A stretch of 7,071 nt of DNA from an uncultured Ruminococcus sp. (lineage in GTDB: Bacteria; Bacillota; Clostridia; Oscillospirales; Acutalibacteraceae), in the NCBI GenBank assembly GCA_902797525.1, contig CADBSZ010000210.1:1-7071 (forward strand), in the 5' to 3' direction. Made by a program: the position numbers and the translations under genes. The notes beneath the pieces are model-generated. The model worked only from the letters and a program-made list of their open reading frames with translations. It had not been told where the DNA came from and did not search any database. This document shows positions 4,622 through 7,071 of the stretch, one piece after another (within the stretch, counting starts at the first letter, position 1; each line of letters starts with the position of its first letter).

Positions 4622-6259
4622 TTATTGCTCGTTGTCAACCGGCTCCTTGCCTTTGCTGACGATGATGGTGACGTTGGTGCCGTATTCCACGGTTTCACCC
4701 TTGGTCTTGTCCTTGTAGCCGATCACTCTGCCCTCGGCGTATTTGTCGCTGTACTGATACTCGGCAGTACCCAAAAGGCCCTGCGCTGCGATGTCGGCGG
4801 AGGCCTGCTCGAGCGTTAAGCCCTCAATGTCGGGCAGCTCGCGGCTTTTGGCGCCCTTGCTGACGGTCAGGCTGATGGTGACGCCTGCGGCAGAATCGGT
4901 TGACATGACGTGTGAGCCGGCAGGCGGATTTTGCGTCATGACGGTGCCTTCCTTGTATTCATCGCTGTATTCATCGGAGTAAGCGCGCAGAATTTTGATG
5001 GAAGAATCGCTCTTTGCCAGCTCAACCGCCTCATCGTAGGTCATGCCGAGGTAGTTGGGCACGGTGGCGCCTGTCCACTCGGTACTTTCGGTGGAAGCCA
5101 CAGTAGCGCTTGTGTTGCCGCCGAACATGCCGGAAAGCGGATTCTGCATAAGCCAAATCACGCCGATAACGCCCAGCACAAGCACCGTAATCGCCGCCGA
5201 AATAATGACAATGGAAACGTGCGACATGCCGCGCTCGCTCTTTTTGCCGCCGGCTGCAGCGGAAAGATTCATACTGGCAGTACGTGAAATTTCGTCCTGA
5301 ATTGCCTTGGCGGTGTGCGCCACTGAAAGCTGTGAGCGCAGCTCGTCAAAGTCGGTGATGCGGTTTTCGCGCTCCACCTGCAGGCCGTTGGCAAGCGCCG
5401 AAACCACATGGGGCGGCAAACGCTTGACGGTGTTGGTGCTCATCAGCAGGCGGCTGTCCTTCAGGCGCTCGGGCGCGCTCTTGGGCAGTCTGCCGGTCAG
5501 CGAATAAAACAGGGTGGCGCAAAAGCCGTAAATATCGGTGATGTCGTCCAGAGGGAAGTTGTCCTCATACTGCTCGGGAGCTGCTGCGCCGGAAAAGAGC
5601 TGCGACTTGAGCGCGGTGCCGCGCTTGCGCTCGTTTTCGGTGGCAAAGCCCGAGATTTTGACCTTTCCCTGGGCGGTAATATACATATTTTTCGGAGAAA
5701 TCGCGTAGTGACCTACGCCGCGCTTGTGAAGCGCCTCCAGTGCGGAAATGACGGGCATAAACAGCGGACGGGCGATGTCCCATTCCAAACTGCCGCTGCT
5801 GCGCTCGATATACTCCTCAAAGGGAATTAAGTCCTCGTTTTCCTCAATAACATATGCAGTGTTGTTCTGCTCAAAAATGTTGTGAACGTTCATGAGCGCC
5901 GACAGCTCGCGCAGCTCGGAAAGAATGCGGTAATAATTCAAAAACTCGTCCTTGAGCTTGGTGTAGACAAGGCGGTTTTCGTAATTCACTTTCACCTCGG
6001 TTTGTCCCTCGCCGCGGCTGAAAAGCCCGATGGGGAGAAATTCGCAGACAATCACCACATCGCCCGTTTGCTTGTCAAAGCCGAGGTAACGGGTGCTTTC
6101 GCCGTTGGTGTCAATGCCGGCGCCGACGATGTAGCGGTTGGCGAGCACCGTGCCGTAAGGCAAAAACGGCGCCTGCTGCTGTTCTGTATTGTCAAATCCG
6201 CAGGCCGGGCAAATCTTTTTGTTGCCGATTTCCTGCATGCATCCCATACATAATGACAT
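4622..6259 (-). CDS. Zinc-ribbon / Ser-Thr pseudokinase / PASTA membrane protein
   Basis: A 545-residue single-pass membrane protein. Order: zinc ribbon C4-x2-C7-x9-C17-x2-C20; protein-kinase fold (about 36-315); basic stretch K339-K340..R343; transmembrane helix about 348-371; Ser/Thr-rich linker; PASTA domains at about 398-468 and 474-537, predicted outside the cell, where PASTA domains of PknB/PrkC-type kinases bind muropeptides or lipid II. The fold is recognisable (A227-P-E229, T241-D-I-Y244, N191), but catalytic residues are gone: VAIK Lys is C72, HRD is H184-Y-A186, DFG is G204-F-A206, and the Gly loop is degenerate. It is therefore predicted to be a pseudokinase, perhaps a scaffold or wall-responsive adaptor. 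The ATG at 6259 has GGAG 9 bases upstream; two promoters lie before it and a clear terminator after it. It is transcribed alone, with no partner phosphatase beside it. Confidence 0.9.
   Translation of the reverse strand: MSLCMGCMQEIGNKKICPACGFDNTEQQQAPFLPYGTVLANRYIVGAGIDTNGESTRYLGFDKQTGDVVIVCEFLPIGLFSRGEGQTEVKVNYENRLVYTKLKDEFLNYYRILSELRELSALMNVHNIFEQNNTAYVIEENEDLIPFEEYIERSSGSLEWDIARPLFMPVISALEALHKRGVGHYAISPKNMYITAQGKVKISGFATENERKRGTALKSQLFSGAAAPEQYEDNFPLDDITDIYGFCATLFYSLTGRLPKSAPERLKDSRLLMSTNTVKRLPPHVVSALANGLQVERENRITDFDELRSQLSVAHTAKAIQDEISRTASMNLSAAAGGKKSERGMSHVSIVIISAAITVLVLGVIGVIWLMQNPLSGMFGGNTSATVASTESTEWTGATVPNYLGMTYDEAVELAKSDSSIKILRAYSDEYSDEYKEGTVMTQNPPAGSHVMSTDSAAGVTISLTVSKGAKSRELPDIEGLTLEQASADIAAQGLLGTAEYQYSDKYAEGRVIGYKDKTKGETVEYGTNVTIIVSKGKEPVDNEQ
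4954..4976. repeat. 11-base direct repeat inside the first PASTA domain
   Basis: TGTATTCATCG occurs at 4954-4964 and 4966-4976, a period of 12 bases. It encodes the doubled YSDEYSDE at residues 427-434. The second PASTA domain has only one copy of the equivalent segment (YSDK, 503-506), so this looks like a four-codon tandem duplication that kept the frame. Confidence 0.7.
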
Positions 6260-6316
6260 ATTGTTTCACTCCAATAGTATCGCGAAATAACCCAAACTTC
6301 TTTTTTTCTAAAAAGA

Positions 6317-6346
6317 ATTATATCACAGTCAGAACTTTATTTTCAA
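6317..6346 (-). promoter_or_regulatory. Proximal promoter of the kinase-like gene
   Basis: Minus strand: -35 TTGAAA (6341-6346), 18-base spacer, extended -10 TGATATAAT (-10 hexamer 6317-6322, consensus). Predicted start is near 6310, giving a leader of about 50 bases. Confidence 0.75.
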
Positions 6347-6379
6347 GATTGTTAAGTGTCATTTTCATTACAGTTTTGT

Positions 6380-6405
6380 TATAGATGGCATGTTTTTCCA
6401 CTATA
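6380..6405 (-). promoter_or_regulatory. Hairpin at the start of the distal kinase transcript
   Basis: TATAG (6380-6384) plus TGG (6386-6388) pair with CCA (6398-6400) plus CTATA (6401-6405): 8 bp with one bulged base and a 9-base loop. It would form at the very 5' end of RNA from the distal promoter. It could equally be a DNA-binding dyad between the two promoters. Confidence 0.3.
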
Positions 6406-6412
6406 CTGTTTT

Positions 6413-6441
6413 ATTATATCATGATTTTCACTATCTGTCTA
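6413..6441 (-). promoter_or_regulatory. Distal promoter of the kinase-like gene
   Basis: Minus strand: -35 TAGACA (6436-6441; 5 of 6), 17-base spacer, extended -10 TGATATAAT (hexamer 6413-6418, consensus). Predicted start is near 6406, about 147 bases before the ATG. With the proximal promoter it makes a tandem pair. Confidence 0.65.
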
Positions 6442-6476
6442 TACACATATGAAACTTTTTTGTGAGAAACGACAAT

Positions 6477-6500
6477 CGGGCAGACAATGCTGTCTGCCCG
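6477..6500 (-). terminator. Hairpin downstream of the dockerin gene
   Basis: Perfect 10-bp GC-rich stem (6477-6486 with 6491-6500) with a 4-base loop, 16 bases after the stop codon. On the minus strand the run of five T lies before the stem and the sequence after it (ATTGTCGTTTCTC) is only moderately U-rich. It is a probable but atypical terminator. Confidence 0.55.
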
Positions 6501-6516
6501 AAAAATCATTGGTCTT

Positions 6517-7071
6517 TTAAACACCGCGTTTTGTCATTGTGCCGATGGCGTATTCCACCGTAAAATCAGCTAAGTATTGCTGCAAAAGCGTTACGTCGTC
6601 AACGTTCAGCCTGCCGTCGAGATTGACGTCGCCGCGAAGCCGCAGCTGTTCAATATCATCAAACGGGAAGCTTGCCACCGCCCTTGAAACTGCGGTTGCG
6701 TCGTTAATGTTAACCGTACCGTTGCCGTCGGCGTCGCCCAGCAGCACGGTCGGATAAACCTCGTAATACTCAGTCATCCACGCGTTACGCGCGCTGAACC
6801 AGTCTTTTAAAAACGTGTAGTTGCCGTCATAGCTCTTTTGCGGCTGAAGCTGAATGTTAATCCACCATTTTGCGGCGTTCCAGCCGGCTTCATGATAGTT
6901 GCGCGCGATAATGTCGCCGTACTGCTCCCGCACGCTGTCAAGCAGACCGCCGTCGGCGGAAATATTCGCGAAAAAGCCGTAGTACTCGCGGTAAATCTCC
7001 TTGACCTTCTCGTTGAACCACGCATTTTTGCACAAATACTTGTAAAGATTGCGTGCGTTTGCAAACGTGCC
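6517..7071 (-). CDS. CotH-kinase-family protein with C-terminal dockerin (5' end missing)
   Basis: The last 184 residues of a larger protein; the frame stays open to the window edge, so the true start is outside. Numbering the visible part from base 7071, residues 1-106 match the C-terminal part of CotH-kinase (spore-coat CotH-like) domains: the NEKVKEIYREYY helix, R57-N-x-x-E61-x-x-x-W64, and the closing L88-K-D-W-F-S-A-R-N-A-W98. Residues 112-170 are a type I dockerin with two calcium loops: D113-x-D115-x-N117-G-x-x-N121-x-x-D124 and D148-x-N150-x-D152-G-x-x-N156-x-x-D159, each followed by a helix. Dockerins bind cohesins on scaffold proteins, so this is likely exported and docked on a cohesin-bearing surface or complex. 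CotH domains can phosphorylate proteins, but the catalytic part is not in the window, so activity cannot be judged. A hairpin follows the stop. Confidence 0.88.
   Translation of the reverse strand, partial: GTFANARNLYKYLCKNAWFNEKVKEIYREYYGFFANISADGGLLDSVREQYGDIIARNYHEAGWNAAKWWINIQLQPQKSYDGNYTFLKDWFSARNAWMTEYYEVYPTVLLGDADGNGTVNINDATAVSRAVASFPFDDIEQLRLRGDVNLDGRLNVDDVTLLQQYLADFTVEYAIGTMTKRGV

Overview
The window is ordinary-looking chromosome from a Gram-positive, gut-type Clostridia, most likely of the Ruminococcus/Oscillospiraceae kind. The pointers are a lipoprotein-type NagZ, a CarD/CdnL regulator, a zinc-ribbon plus PASTA kinase-like membrane protein, a type I dockerin fused to a CotH-like domain, SigA-type promoters and strong AGGAGG-like ribosome binding sites. 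Genes are moderately GC-rich and intergenic DNA is mostly AT-rich. All five genes lie on the minus strand, so transcription runs from right to left.

In the direction of transcription the layout is as follows. (1) 7071-6517 is the 3' end of a secreted CotH-kinase-family protein ending in a dockerin, followed by a hairpin at 6477-6500. (2) 6441-6317 holds two promoters reading into (3) 6259-4622, a zinc-ribbon / protein-kinase-fold / transmembrane / 2xPASTA protein. It has lost the ATP-binding Lys, the HRD Asp and the DFG Asp, so it is predicted to be a pseudokinase. It ends in a textbook terminator at 4580-4615. (4) 4579-3975 is a 600-base gap that is not empty. It holds a predicted stand-alone transcription unit (promoter 4471-4499, strong hairpin terminator 4310-4339, no convincing ORF), then a 55% GC block without a gene (4100-4306), then two abutting 15-bp dyads and an extended -10 promoter for carD. 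(5) 3974-3471 is carD, whose terminator hairpin contains its own stop codon and whose U-tract runs up to the -35 of the next promoter. (6) 3394-85 is a two-gene operon, nagZ-like lipoprotein then tex, with 10 bases between them and the tex ribosome binding site overlapping the nagZ stop codon. (7) 78-1 holds three perfect hairpins set back to back without spacers, running up to the window edge.

Functional links are loose. NagZ trims peptidoglycan fragments, and the PASTA domains probably sense cell-wall fragments outside the cell. CarD and Tex both act on transcription. CotH-dockerin is an exported protein that may dock onto a cohesin scaffold. No defence system, mobile element with intact ends, CRISPR array, tRNA or rRNA is visible. 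The parts most worth a second look are the pseudokinase, the orphan transcription unit at 4303-4464 and the hairpin triplet at 1-78. All promoter, terminator and RNA calls are from reading the sequence by eye; no folding or database search was run.
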